A DNA stretch of 64,000 nucleotides from Cryptomeria japonica (lineage: Eukaryota; Streptophyta; Pinopsida; Cupressales; Cupressaceae): the NCBI RefSeq assembly GCF_030272615.1, contig NC_081410.1, positions 508,804,942-508,868,941 of the forward strand, given 5' to 3'. Shown here in pieces: positions 23,094-34,469 of the stretch. The notes under the pieces were generated by a model that worked only from the letters and a program-made list of their open reading frames with translations, was not told where the DNA came from and searched no databases. Every line of letters starts with the position of its first letter. Position 1 is the first letter of the stretch. The position numbers were made by a program, and so were the translations under genes.

Positions 23094-24156
23094 TGTTAGG
23101 TCCCAGAGACAACTGAGAGGTGGGGGGGTGAATCAGTTGTCTAATAAATTCAAACCAAAATCAACTTATCCAACTTAATGCTTAATACCGGTGAATCAGT
23201 TAATTATGCCGGTAGACAATTTTAATAGTTAATTGCTATACTGCTAAAGATTAATACATGAAACATAAATACAAAGTCATCCACAACACATGACACCAAT
23301 ATTTTTACGTGGAAACCCTATAAGGGGAAAATCGACGGTGGGAAACCTTACCCATAATCAAATGATACTACTGTAGATAGTAAGTGTACATAAATGGGGT
23401 CTGCACATGTAGAAAGGCCAATAGCCTAGAGCTCACTGTTGAATCACAAAATGGGAGTCACACTGACTACAGTTGGATGGTTAAATCCAATAAGAATGTA
23501 CTGCACAAAATAGCATCTTCATATGCTAGATTCAATACCGGTGTAATGCTGACATGCTTTAACAAAAATCTAAATTCACCTTCAAATGATGTTTGTGTGT
23601 ATTGCACTACTTAATCTCGCATATACCTTCACACAATTCTTTTTCGCATCCCACACTTGATCTTACAAATAAGATCTTACCTTTATACCATAACCTAAGA
23701 CCAATTTTAGTAGGTCGGCTCTACAAGATATTACAATAAAAACATTTTACAAATAATATAATATCCGATGCAATAACCGATTGAACATTTTGTCTTAATT
23801 CATTTACAACAATAATTAATCATTTCCATAGCATGCCATGCTGATCTGGAAAAGATTAACCTGTCGGTGTAACCCTAGGTAACCCTGGACCTATTTGCTA
23901 GTAAAAGTAAATATGCAAATATGAATATACCAATGATTAATTCATTAAGATAATATGTCCACATGATGTCTTTGATATTACCAAGTGTCTTCCATATCAT
24001 TTCAAGTGTCGGTGATCATTATATCCTATCGGTGAACCATATACTAGTAACTGTGCAATAGTTACTTGCTTGCCGGTGAATGCTGTTGGATCTCCAAAGT
24101 GCTAGTGATTTAGTAGGTGTTGACATCAATGAAAAAACTATAGAAAAATACCAACA
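23094..24156 (-). repeat. 5' LTR of copia B
   Basis: Minus strand from TGTTGGTATTTTTC at 24156 to CCTAACA at 23094, paired with 17448-18507. The right flank TGGAC (24157-24161) is the second target-site duplication copy. Confidence 0.95.
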
Positions 24157-24219
24157 TGGACCATTAGTGATCACATGGGATCATTTCATGAAGTATACCC
24201 TGTTAATATGGTAAAAGAT

Positions 24220-27200
24220 GTAAAAATTGCTCATTTGTTGTCAATCACTCAAAGTGTGAAAATTTGTCAAAAATTGGCATGGTTTTTCTCAATGTTAGTG
24301 ACATGTAAAAATGATCTATCTGATCATGTAGGGTCGTGTAATGACACTCTAAAAAATCATCTCTCAGTTTTGGTAGACTCGTATCCAGTTGCTCGTGGCG
24401 ACACTTTCTCGGTTGCGACAAAAATCATCAGATGAGTTCAATGAAAAGTTGCACAATGCCCCATCTTTCAATCCTCTTGTCACGGCATCGAATCGTCAGC
24501 TCATACATGTTGGGGTGGCTGGTTTTATGCTAGGAATGCCTTCTTTTTTCTCTCCAACTAGCCCGATCATTGCGGGCCACACCCTAGCAGCGAAATCGCC
24601 CAAGTGCTCAAGTTGCTCAAAGTTGTCAATTTTGGCATCATGTTTCTCAGTGCCCATTAATAGTAAGAACAATCTGTCTGATCCTACGGGGTCATGTTAT
24701 GGCACTCTAAAAAAGCCTCTCTCGGTTTTGGTAGACTCAAATCCAGTTGCTCGTGGCGACACTTTCTCGGTTGTGACAAAAAGAGTCAGATGAGTTCAAT
24801 GAAAAGTTGTACAATGCCTCATCTTTCAATCCACTCATTGCAGCACCAAACCATCAGCTCGTACACACCGAGGTGGCCAGGTTAACACTAGGAATTTCTT
24901 CCTTTTTCTCTCCAACTCGCTGATCGTTGCGGGCCACACCCTAGCAGCGAAATCGCCTAACTGCTCAAATTGCTCAAAGTTGTCAATATTCGGCATCGCG
25001 TTTCTCAGTACTCGTTAATCATAAAAATGATTTGTCTGATCCTAAGGGGTCGAGTTATGACACTCTAAAAAAGCCTCTCTTGGTTTTGATAGACTCAGAT
25101 CCAGTTGCTCGTGCCAACACTTTCTCAGTTGCAACAAAAAGAGTTTGATGAGTTCAATGAAAAGCTGTACAATGCCCCATCTTTCAATCAACTCATTGCA
25201 GCACCAAACCATCAGCTCATACATGTCATGGTGGCTGGGTTTATGCTAGGAATTTCTTCTTTTTTCTCTCCAACTCGCCCGATCATTGTGGGCCACACCC
25301 TAGCAGTGAAATCGGCCAACTGCTCAAATTGCTCAAAGTTGTCAATATTTGGCATCATGTTTCTCAGAGCCCATTAATCATAAGAATGATCCATCTAATC
25401 CTACAAGGTCATGTTAAAGCCTTCTAAAAAAGCCTTTCTCAGTTTCAGTAGACTCTGATCCAATTGCTCGTGGCGACACTTTCTTGGTTGTGACAAAAAG
25501 CGTCAGATGAGTTCAATGAAAAGTTGCACAATGCCCTATCTTTCAATCTGCTCATCATGGCACCAAACCATCCACTCATACATGTTGGGGTGGTTAGTTT
25601 TACACTAGGAATGTCTTATTTTTTCTCTCCAACTTGACCGATCGTTGCGAGCCACACCCTAGCAATGAAATCGCCCAAGTGCTCAAATTGCTCAAAGTTG
25701 TCAATATTTGGCATCGCATTTCTCAATGCCCGTTAATTATAAGAATGATCCATTTGATCCTGCATGGTCATGTTGTGGCACTTTAAAATAGCCTCTCTCA
25801 GTTTTGATAGACTCAGATCCAGTTGCTCGTGGTGACACTTTCTCGATTGCGATAAAAAGCGTTAGATGAGTTCAATGAAAAGTTGCACAATACCCCATCT
25901 TTCAATTCGCTAGTCGCGGCACCGAGCCATCAACTTGTATGCATCAGGGTGGCTAGGTTTATGCTAGGAATGCCTTTCTTTTTCTATCCCACTCACTTGA
26001 TTGTTGCGGGCACGCCCTAGCAGTGAAATTGCCTAAGTGCTCAAGTTGCTCAAAGTTGTCAATATTCGACATCGCATTTCTGGGTGCCCATTAATCTTAA
26101 GAATGATCTGTCTGGTCCTATAGGATCGTTTTGTGGCACTCTAAAAAATCCTCTCTCGGTTCCAGTAGAATCAGATCCAATTGCTCATGGTGACACTTTC
26201 TTGGTTGCGACAAAAAGCGTTAGATGGGTTCAAGGAAAAGTTGCACAATGCCCCATCTTTCAATTCGCTCATCGGGGCATTGAACCATTAGGTCATATGT
26301 GTCGGGGTGGTCGGGTTTATGCTAGGAATGCTTTATTTTTTCTCTCACACTCACTCGATCATTGCAGACCACACCCTAGCAACGAAATCGCCTAAGTGCT
26401 CAAATTACTCAAAGTTGTCAATATTCGGCATCACGTTTCTTAGTGCTTGTTAATCATAAGAAAGATCCATATGATCCTACAGGGTCATGTGATGGCACTC
26501 TAAAAAAGCCTCTCTCAGTTTTGGTAGACTTAGATCTAGTTGCTCGTGGTGACACTTTCTTAGTTATAACAAAAAGCGTTAGATGAGTTCAATGAAAAGT
26601 TATACAATGCCCCATCTTTCAATCCGCTTGTCGCGGCACCGAACCGTCAGCTTGTACGCATAAAGGTGGCTAGTTTTATGCTAGGAATGCCTTATTTTTC
26701 TCTCCAACTCGCGTGATCATTGGGGGACCCACCCTAGCAGCGAAATCGCCTAAGTGCTCAAGTTGCTCAAAGTTGTCAATATTCGGCTTCATGTTTCTCC
26801 ATGCCCATTAAATGATCTATCTAGTCCTATGGGTCATGTTGTAGCACTCTAAAAAATCCTCTCTTGATTTTGGTAGACTCTTATCCAGTTGCTCGTGGCG
26901 ACACTTTCTTGATTGCGACAAAAAGCGTCAGATGAGTTCAATAAAAAGTTTCACAATGCCCCATCTTTTAATCTACTTGTTGTGGCACCAAATAGTCAGC
27001 TTGTATGCATCGAGGTGGTCGGTTCTATGCTAGGAATACCTTCTTTTTTCTCTCCAACTGGCCCGATCGTTGTGGGACACACCCTAGCAGCAAAATTGCC
27101 TAAGTGCTCAAGTTACTCAAAGTTGTTAATATTCAGCATCGCATTTCTCAGTGCTCGTTAATCATAAGAATGATCTATTTGATCCTATAGGGTCATGTTA

Positions 27201-28395
27201 TGGCACTCTAAAAAATCCTCTCTCGGTTTTGCTAGACTCAGATCTAGCTGCTCATGGCGACACTTTCTCGGTTGTGACAAAAAGTGTCAGATGAGCTCAA
27301 TGAAAAGTTGCACCCCATCTTTCAATCCACTCATCATGGCACCAAACTGTCAGATCGTGTGCATTGGGTTGGTCAGGTTTATGCTACGAATGCCTTTTTT
27401 TCTCTCCAGCTTGCCCAATTGTTGCGGGACACACCCTAGCAGCGAAATCGCCTAAGTGCTCAAATTGCTCAAAGTTATCAATATTTGGCATCACATTTCT
27501 CGGTGCCCATTAATCATAAGAATGATCCATTTGATCCTACATGGTCATCGTGTGGTACTCTAAAAAATACTCTCTCAGTTTCGGGAGACTCAGATCTAGT
27601 TGCTCGTGGTTACACTTTCTCAGTTGCAACAAAAAGTGTCAGATGAGTTCAATGAAAAACTGCACAATGCCCCATCTTTCAATCCTCTTGTCGCGGCACC
27701 GAACCGCCAGCTCGTATGTGTCGGGGTGGCTGGGTTTATGCTAGGAATTCCTTATTTTCTCTCTCCAACTCACCCAATCATCGCGGGCCACACCCTAGCA
27801 GCGAAATCGCCTAAGTGCTCAAATTGCTCAAAGTTGTCAATATTCGGCATCACGTTTATCGGCATCGGTTAATCATAGGAACAATCCATCTGATCCTACG
27901 AGGTCATGTTATGGCACTCTAAAAAATCCTCCCTCAATTTTGGTAGACTCAGATCTAATTGCTCGTGGTGACTCTTTCTCGGTTGTAACAAAAAGCATCA
28001 AATGAGTTCAATGAAAAGTTGCACAATGCCACATCTTTCAATCCGCTCATTGCGGCACCAAACCATCAACTCATACGCGTCGAGGTGGTCATGTTAACGC
28101 TAAGAATGCCTTCTTTTTGCTTTCCAACTCACTCTATCATTGCAGGCCATAGCCTAGCAGCGAAATCACCCAAGTGCTCAAATTGCTCAAAGTTGTCAAT
28201 ATTCGGCATCGCGTTTTTCAATGCCCGTTAATCATAAAAATGATCTGTCTGATCCTATAGGGTCATGTTGCAGCACCAAACTATCAACTTGTACATGTTG
28301 GGGTGGCTGGTTTTATGCTAGAAATGCCTTCTTTTTACTCTCCAACTCGCTCGATCGTTGCGGGCCACAACCTAGCAACGAAATCACCTAAGTGC
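24220..28395 (+). repeat. satellite array, about 358-bp unit, 11-12 copies
   Basis: The word GATGAGTTCAATGAAAAG (or a near match) recurs at 24431, 24789, 25147, 25506, 25865, 26223, 26582, 26931, 27290, 27642 and 28001. Spacings are 358, 358, 359, 359, 358, 359, 349, 359, 352 and 359. Other constant words are GTTGCTCGTGG, CACACCCTAGCAG and GCTCAAAGTTGTCAATATT. The last unit is internally deleted after 28260. The many short frames in the array are repeat artefacts. Confidence 0.95.
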
Positions 28396-28730
28396 ATGCA
28401 TTAGATGAATATAAGTTTATGGGCTATGCAATTTTTTTAGAATGGGTATTGGTACAATGGTGTCTTACATTGTCTAATTTTGGTTCTTTCCATGTTTCCT
28501 TTATATAGTCTTATTTCAATTATAACTATTGAATTTGTGTTGATCTCCATAAGCTTGTGTCTTTGATTACAAACACATATTTAGGTTCAAAGCTTAAGTA
28601 ACAATAAACTTTGTGCAATTATTCATTTAATCATTTGTACTGCAATTATGGATAACCATGATAAATGATTTGAATTAACTAAAAAAATACAAATCCATGC
28701 AATATTGTATACCGTTAAAACTATCAAATA
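28396..28730. other. A/T-rich spacer
   Basis: The stretch between the satellite and the triple repeat shows no coding, RNA or repeat signal. Confidence 0.6.
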
Positions 28731-29057
28731 TATCCAATACAAACAAATAGGCTTGCCAAAAGCCATATGGACTTAGAATTTCACATATTCATAAAACAAA
28801 ACATATGTTCAAAATTGCTATAAAGGCATACAACATGATATCCAATAAAGTCAAATAGGGGCTTGCCAAAAGCTATATGGACATAGAATGTCACATATTC
28901 ATAGTACAAAACATATGTTCAAATTTGCCATATAGGCATACAACATGGTATCCAATAAAGTCAAATAGGAGCTTCCCAAAAGCCATATGGAGATAGAATG
29001 TCACATATTCGTAATACAAAACATATGTTCAAAATTGCCATATAGGCATACAACATA
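28731..29057. repeat. three tandem copies of a ~109-bp unit
   Basis: Units start at TATCCAATA (28731, 28839, 28949) and share GCTTGCCAAAAGC, ATATGGA, CACATATTC and AAACATATGTTCAAA. They lie just past the stop codon of the minus-strand six-exon gene, so they are in its 3' flank. Confidence 0.85.
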
Positions 29058-29119
29058 GGACCCTATTCTATTCATTTCCCTCTAGGGGAAGGAAACATTT
29101 CATGAGATATCTTTTCTTG

Positions 29120-30963
29120 TCAAGGGGATGGAGAATTATATGATGCAGGTGTCTTTCGAGTACATCCACTCAACCTCTTTTCCATACTTTTTTGTAACTC
29201 CACCTGATACAATGAAAAGAATGATGTTAGCATATACAAAAATTGAATTTTAGAATGACATATAATAGAATAGTCACTTACCACATACAAATAATCATGA
29301 TGTTCATCCACAATAGGTGCACGTTCATGATTTGGAGTGACAAGCCCCTCCTGTAAGCATCACAATATAAATTAAACTAAATACAAGTGTCGTTAAAATT
29401 TTCAATAACATATTATTAAGATAAAAAATGTAATGCTAAATTTACTAAATTTACAAATATGTCTCATACTTCTATTAAAGCAGTTGAACTTGCTACTGTT
29501 GTAGCAACACCACACTCCATTGACGTGCGGATAGCAGGAGGAGTCTCTGATGTCAATGTCTGAAAATTAAACAAAGTATACTGATTAATCGCCAAAACTA
29601 TCTATATTATTTAATAACAACATTAAAGATAAATTGTTTACCTGGGTGAAAGATTGTCGATGAAATACAATACAAAGTGTTGATGTTGAAGCTCTAGCAT
29701 CAAACTATTTGACATCCAAAATCAGTAATTAGAAAATCATTCACATAAGGTTCAACTATCTACATATAATAATTATATTTCTTCACTTGTTGTATACTTG
29801 TGGAGTCAATGAAGTAGTGAAAAAGGGTGTTGCAAGAATGTTGCTAGTATTGTGAACACTTTGACCCTAATTTTTTATCATAATAATTTACTAATTTAGA
29901 TATATTCTCAGATTTACATATAAGATTTAATAAAAAGAATGAAATGAACTTGTAATGAAATTCACCTAGGTATCAATGCCAAATGTTTCGTTCAGCAAGG
30001 ATTTTGTCATGACAATATTCTCTATAGAAAACTCCTCTCGTGCATGTGCATTCTCAGAACTATTAGGATCATAAGTGCAAAGAGAACCACAAGATCGACA
30101 AAAATGAGTTGGAACTCGATTCCTAGAAGAATCAACATCATCATTCACATCACCCTCTACTAGAGGCATAGCATACTGTATAAGAGTCTGAGTGAGTGAG
30201 CTAATCGAGTCTAGAATTTCAACCTTAATACTCTCCTTCACAATGGAAGGAATAATAACATGCTCCACTATAGGTCTGGCCAAGGATCTTGGTGGGAGGT
30301 TTGGATCATGTTGTGCACCCTCTCTATCATGCGAGGAACCCCCACCTCTACCTTGGACATCTAGAAAATCAAAATAGTTTGGGATCTCATTAAGGACAAA
30401 CTCACAATATAGTTTTCTCAAAAAGTATTGGGGTACCTCATGATTATTGCATGGGGGCTGATCAAATACCATCCACCACCTATCCCAAAAATTGTTCTTA
30501 ATCCCTTCATGATGACACCAATGAATAGGGAATCTCCTACATCTAGGGTGTAAAGGTTGATTCGTTTGGGGGTCCGTAAAAAGAGCACACAAGTCAAATT
30601 TATTAATTTTATTTTTCTTCACTACTGCATAAGATAGTTTGTTAGCATAAAATTGCTTTTGTTCTTCCTTCTTATGGGACCAAAAATTTATTTGCCCACT
30701 CACAAATTGTATGTGAGATACAATAGATTGCAAAGTACTGGCAAGGTTTCTCCTATGGGAGTTTTTTCTAGTGGGATCTTTTAGCCTTGTGATTAAACCT
30801 TCAAGCTCTTTTTGGCTATTTTCTATTTGACCTAATAGGTTTTCTTGTGTACCTATGGGATGTCTAGGGATTGTAGGAGGTTCTTGATGTGCTTCTTCTT
30901 CAATATGGTCTTCATCAGGAGGTGATTGAGTGTTTTCAACATTTTCTTGTCTAATCTCATTTC
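29120..30963 (-). CDS. six-exon gene of unknown function (first exon unresolved, one nonsense codon)
   Basis: Minus-strand exons: 30963-29966, 29866-29798, 29704-29642, 29559-29470, 29350-29282 and 29203-29120. All five introns have GT...AG ends. The four internal exons are 69, 63, 90 and 69 bp, all multiples of three, and every junction is phase 0, so the frame runs through to TGA at 29120-29122. Only the TAG at 29966-29968, the last codon of the big exon, breaks it; CAG|GT is the donor consensus, so CAG to TAG is likely. The protein has an acidic N-terminal part, a Trp-rich core (NNFWDRWWMVFDQPPC), a CRSCGSLC motif and a Ser/Thr-rich tail. The big exon starts in phase 1 at an AG near 30964. 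An upstream exon near 31050 does not fit the phase. No known family recognised. Confidence 0.72.
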
Positions 30964-31029
30964 CTAATAGTAAAAATAAATTTAAATCAATAAACCTAGT
31001 TTAATATTCAAATTAATAAAAAAATGACA

Positions 31030-31140
31030 ATAAGAAAATAAAAATACATACCTCTTTAAGCTCTTCGATGGCGTGGCAGCATTTTGATGAGAGATGGACA
31101 ACTTAGTGCCCAATTTCAAGCTTTTACAAAGGGCGAGCGC
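31030..31140 (-). other. possible upstream exon of the six-exon gene
   Basis: A minus-strand donor CTTAAAGAG|GTATGT occurs near 31050, with an ATG about 30 bp before it. In the phase required by the next exon the reading hits TAA, so the exon is mutated or the true first exon lies elsewhere. Confidence 0.25.
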
Positions 31141-31198
31141 AAGAAAATGTCACCCGAAATTGCCAAAATGTGGGTTTGGAATGCAGAATGCATCCAAA

Positions 31199-31335
31199 AT
31201 GCACATAAGGTGCACGCCTTATAAGGCACATGCCTTATAAGGCATGTGCACTATAGAGCGCATGCCCTATAGGTTTGGTGTGCCAAGCCTATAGGGCGCG
31301 CCCCCTATAGTGCGTAGGCCTTATGCGCATTTTTA
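31199..31335. repeat. nested short palindromes upstream of the six-exon gene
   Basis: A perfect 24-bp palindrome at 31226-31249 reads GCACATGCC, TTATAA, GGCATGTGC. Close by are GCGCATGCCC and a near-perfect palindrome CTATAGGG, CGCGCC, CCCTATAG around 31292-31313. CCTTATAAGG and CTATAG words recur. No element edges were identified. Confidence 0.75.
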
Positions 31336-31407
31336 ATTTTTTTTGAAGTGTGGCACCTTTTTGGTACCACAACTTTGTGAATATACCCATACATTGAGTG
31401 AATCCAA

Positions 31408-32110
31408 CTAGGGACTCACCAAGCCTCTCAGACTTTTGACTCTTCTTATAATTTTGTCTCTTTCATTCTCAAGAACATAAATTTGGGCTTCCAAAATCAA
31501 AATTTGACCATCAATGGATGTAGTCAATGAAGTCAATCCATCAAATGAATTAGATATATTTGTGATTTTCTCCTGAAATTCTTTTATATTCTTATCCACA
31601 TTAGCTGTAAGTATATTAGTGTTACAAAATACCCTATAAATATTTGTACACTATAAATTATTTTCTATTAGTTTCAGATTTTCTTCAATCTTTTTCTTCT
31701 CTGATTCAATCACCTGATCAAATGCAGCTCTCTTAGCCTGAGTGAACCTCTCCAATACTTTTTGGTTTGAAATTTGATGTAAGGATTGGAAATCCTTTGA
31801 AATATGCTCAGTAATTGTCTTAGACTTTCCAGATGGGCTCGCTTCATTGTCAAACTTGCACTCCCAGACTACTCTTTGTAAGACATTGATTGATTGATCA
31901 ATAATCCCTTTGTCTGTAGATCTCTCCATTAGTTTTTGTGCAGCCATCATCATGAGTTCAGTAGGACTCATCTTTGTTATGTTTTTCTTTACAACCTGCG
32001 AGGTGTCAATTGACAACAATGATTGACCAACTACTGGTTCCTTGCCAGTTTCCCTTTTCTTCTCCTCTGATGATTTATCCTTTATAGCTTCCTTACTTCC
32101 TTAATTGCTC
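31408..32110 (-). pseudogene. coiled-coil accessory ORF fragment, family D unit 1
   Basis: Frames at 31651-32019 and 31408-31599 encode a helical protein (LMMMAAQKLMERSTDKG, KRAAFDQVIESEKKKIEENL, QILILEAQIYVLENERDKI). Stops near 31650 and a shift separate the parts. It corresponds in layout to the coiled-coil tail of the family C ORF at 6740-7450 and repeats at 33341-34460. Function unknown; no catalytic motif. Confidence 0.65.
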
Positions 32111-32118
32111 TGATACCA
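32107..32118 (-). promoter_or_regulatory. primer binding site, family D unit 1
   Basis: Minus strand TGGTATCAGAGC is a perfect copy of the initiator-Met-type site, 2 bp from the LTR end. Confidence 0.85.
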
Positions 32119-32120
32119 AT

Positions 32121-33067
32121 TGTTGGAATCCAATAACACTGAGAGTAGGGGGGTGAATTAGTGTTATACTAGAATGATCAATTTTAGCCTTATTAAAACA
32201 TGCATACACCAACTGTTATACTGTTACATACATAATTGAAAGATGTAAAGAAACCAATAAGCCAATTACATAAATAAGAACCATAACACACAAAATTATA
32301 AGTGGAAAATATCAAAGAGGAAAAACCACAGTGGGATTTGTGACCCACATTATCAATCCACTGACCATATGAAGATATATTACAACATATGAGGGGCCTG
32401 CACTTGCAGGAAGGCTTACAGCCTAGAGCACACTGCTCAATCACAAAAGCAGTCTCACTGACTACATATAAATCCAAGATACAATCCAGAGAAGTGGTGA
32501 ACTGCTAAGATAACATCTTCTATGTCAGAATACAGTTCTGGTTTAAGCTTTGTTTGTTCTAGTCTGAAACCCTAAACCCTTTACTAGAATAACCCTTACA
32601 TAAATATCCTCACATACATAATCTCTCTGATATATTTTGCATTGTATCACATTCGCATATCCATAATCTCCTATATCATGTTTATATCAAAATGATCTAA
32701 TCCAATAGACCTATATACTCTATACAACTTATCATGCCTTATGTCGGCTTACAAAGATAATTCCAATATCAAATTATATGTCGGCTAGATAAAATGAATG
32801 CATAAATATTAAGAACAATTGTCAATGCCAGATCCAAGAGATTTTGGCCTCCAATATCGATAAGCATATTCTAAACTATGTCAACCTACATTGCTAGTAA
32901 CCAAAGAAATCCTTTTGTCTTGTTAGTGCCTGTGCCGGTGCCAATGTAGTGTCTGTGAAGTGCCTACCGATACACAACTGAACTAAAACATGAAGGTGGA
33001 ATAAGATACCATTTTTTCATCAATGATCACATAGTGAAACCAACCAATTGAGTGTAATTTTCTAGCA
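32121..33067 (-). repeat. complete LTR of family D (shared between two units)
   Basis: 947 bp on the minus strand, from TGCTAGAAAATTACACTC at 33067 to GGATTCCAACA at 32121. It has an upstream polypurine tract on one side and a primer site on the other, so it served as 3' LTR of one unit and 5' LTR of the next. It contains the shared LTR block and an uninterrupted version of the site (32634-32637) used by the 969-bp insertion in its sister. Confidence 0.85.
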
Positions 33068-33079
33068 ATATCCCCCTTT
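33068..33079 (-). promoter_or_regulatory. polypurine tract, family D
   Basis: Minus strand CAAAGGGGGATAT lies directly before the LTR start. A second tract, TGTCAAAGGGGGAGTG, lies at 33253-33262, about 185 bp upstream. Confidence 0.8.
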
Positions 33080-33340
33080 GGCATTGATGGCAAAACTCAT
33101 GTGAAAAATGGTCAAGGTTTCATCTATCCGTTTCATCTTGCCTGCTCCCCCTGAGATGAATATTCATTAGTGAAAAATAATCCACATCTCCATAATTCCA
33201 TAAATCCCCCTAATTTATACAACTCCTTCGATTCTTTTTCACATCTATATCACTCCCCCTTTGACATCAATGCCATCAAAAATTCTAAAAAGAATGTCAA
33301 AGATCCAAAAAAACTGTATAATGAATATCCTAAAAATATC

Positions 33341-34456
33341 TTACCGAAGCTTAACAAATTTTAAAATTTCCGGATAAGACCTCTTCAAAAGCTCAAGATA
33401 GGTATCCCAACTGGTTTTGAATGTGTGATAAATAGATACAAGTCCACTTAATATATGTGCAAATGACTCTTTCTCATTTATCTCTACCGTTGTGGGATTT
33501 CCCACCATATTGATACATTCTTTCTTATGTACACTTAGTGAATCCAACCGAGGTCTCACCAAGCCTCTCAAAATTCTGGCTCTTCTTATAATTTTGTCTC
33601 TTTCATTTTCAAGAACAAAAATTTGGGCTTCCAAAATCAAAATTTGACCATCAATGGATGTATTCAATGAAGTCAATCCATCAAAAGTATTAGCTATATT
33701 TGCATTTTTCTCCTAAAATTGTTTTATCTTCTTATCCACATTAGTTGTAAGTATATCAGTGTTACAACATACCCTATAAATATTTGTACACTACTTCAAA
33801 TAATTTTTTATTAGTTTCAGCTTTTCTTCAATCTTTTCCTTCTCTGATTCAATCACTTGATCAAATGCAACTCTCTTAGCCTGAGTGAACCTCTCCAATG
33901 CTTGTCGGTTTGAAATCTATTGTAAGGATTGGAAATCCTTTGGAATATGATCAATAATTGTCTTAAGGTTGTCGGATGGTCTCGCTTCATTGTCAATCTT
34001 GCACTCGGGGACTAGTCTATGTAAGACAGTGATTGACTAATCAATAATCTCTTTTTTTGTAGATCCCTCATTCATTAGTTTTTGTGAAGCCATCATCGTG
34101 GGTTCAATAGGACTCGTCTTTCTTATGTTTTCCTTTACAACCTATGATGTGTCAATTGACAACAATGACCACTCAACCTACTGGGACCAGAAGGGTGTCG
34201 GTAAAGCATCCAATCAGCTAGTGTTGGTATCAATGATAAAACATCAATGTAATACATAATCAATTCCACCAAATGGCCAACAGTTGCTTGTTCTTCGTGG
34301 CAAATCTAATTTTCAGTTGCTAGGCTAGTTGGTGTGCTTAATTCCATATTTTTAGTTCTTTTGGGTCCTTTTTCGATCAGAGACCAACTAATGGTTCCTT
34401 GTCGGTTTCCATTTTCTTCTCCTCTAATGATATATCCTTTATAACTTCCTTACTTG
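33341..34456 (-). pseudogene. coiled-coil accessory ORF fragment, family D unit 2
   Basis: The frame at 33341-33676 encodes QILILEAQIFVLENERDKI and then a C-terminus ending SYPEILKFVKLR. Upstream parts up to 34456 match unit 1 but carry several stops and shifts. It begins next to the primer site with KDISLEEKKMETDKEP, the same position as in unit 1. It adds a C-terminal end that unit 1 lost by truncation near 31390. Confidence 0.6.
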
Positions 34457-34469
34457 CTCTACTACCAAT

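Larger units (their letters stand above)
17448..24156 (-). mobile_element. complete Ty1/copia element, family B
   Basis: The 6709-bp element has two LTRs of 1060 and 1063 bp that start TGTTGG and end CCTAACA. It has a primer site next to the 5' LTR, a single gag-pol frame and a polypurine tract, and is flanked by the 5-bp duplication TGGAC (+ strand). Gene order (gag, protease, integrase, RT, RNase H) is that of copia. It inserted just downstream of the DDE-like gene and close to the start of the 358-bp satellite. Confidence 0.97.

Noticed and set aside
24430-28231. Many 60-130 codon frames within the satellite
   Set aside because: They recur with the 358-bp period in shifting frames and have no shared start or domain; they are by-products of the repeat.
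10361-31335. A single large transposon holding the DDE-like gene and the six-exon gene in convergent orientation
   Set aside because: No matching terminal repeats or duplications were found at the two sides; the palindromes at 9600-9750 and 31199-31335 do not resemble each other.
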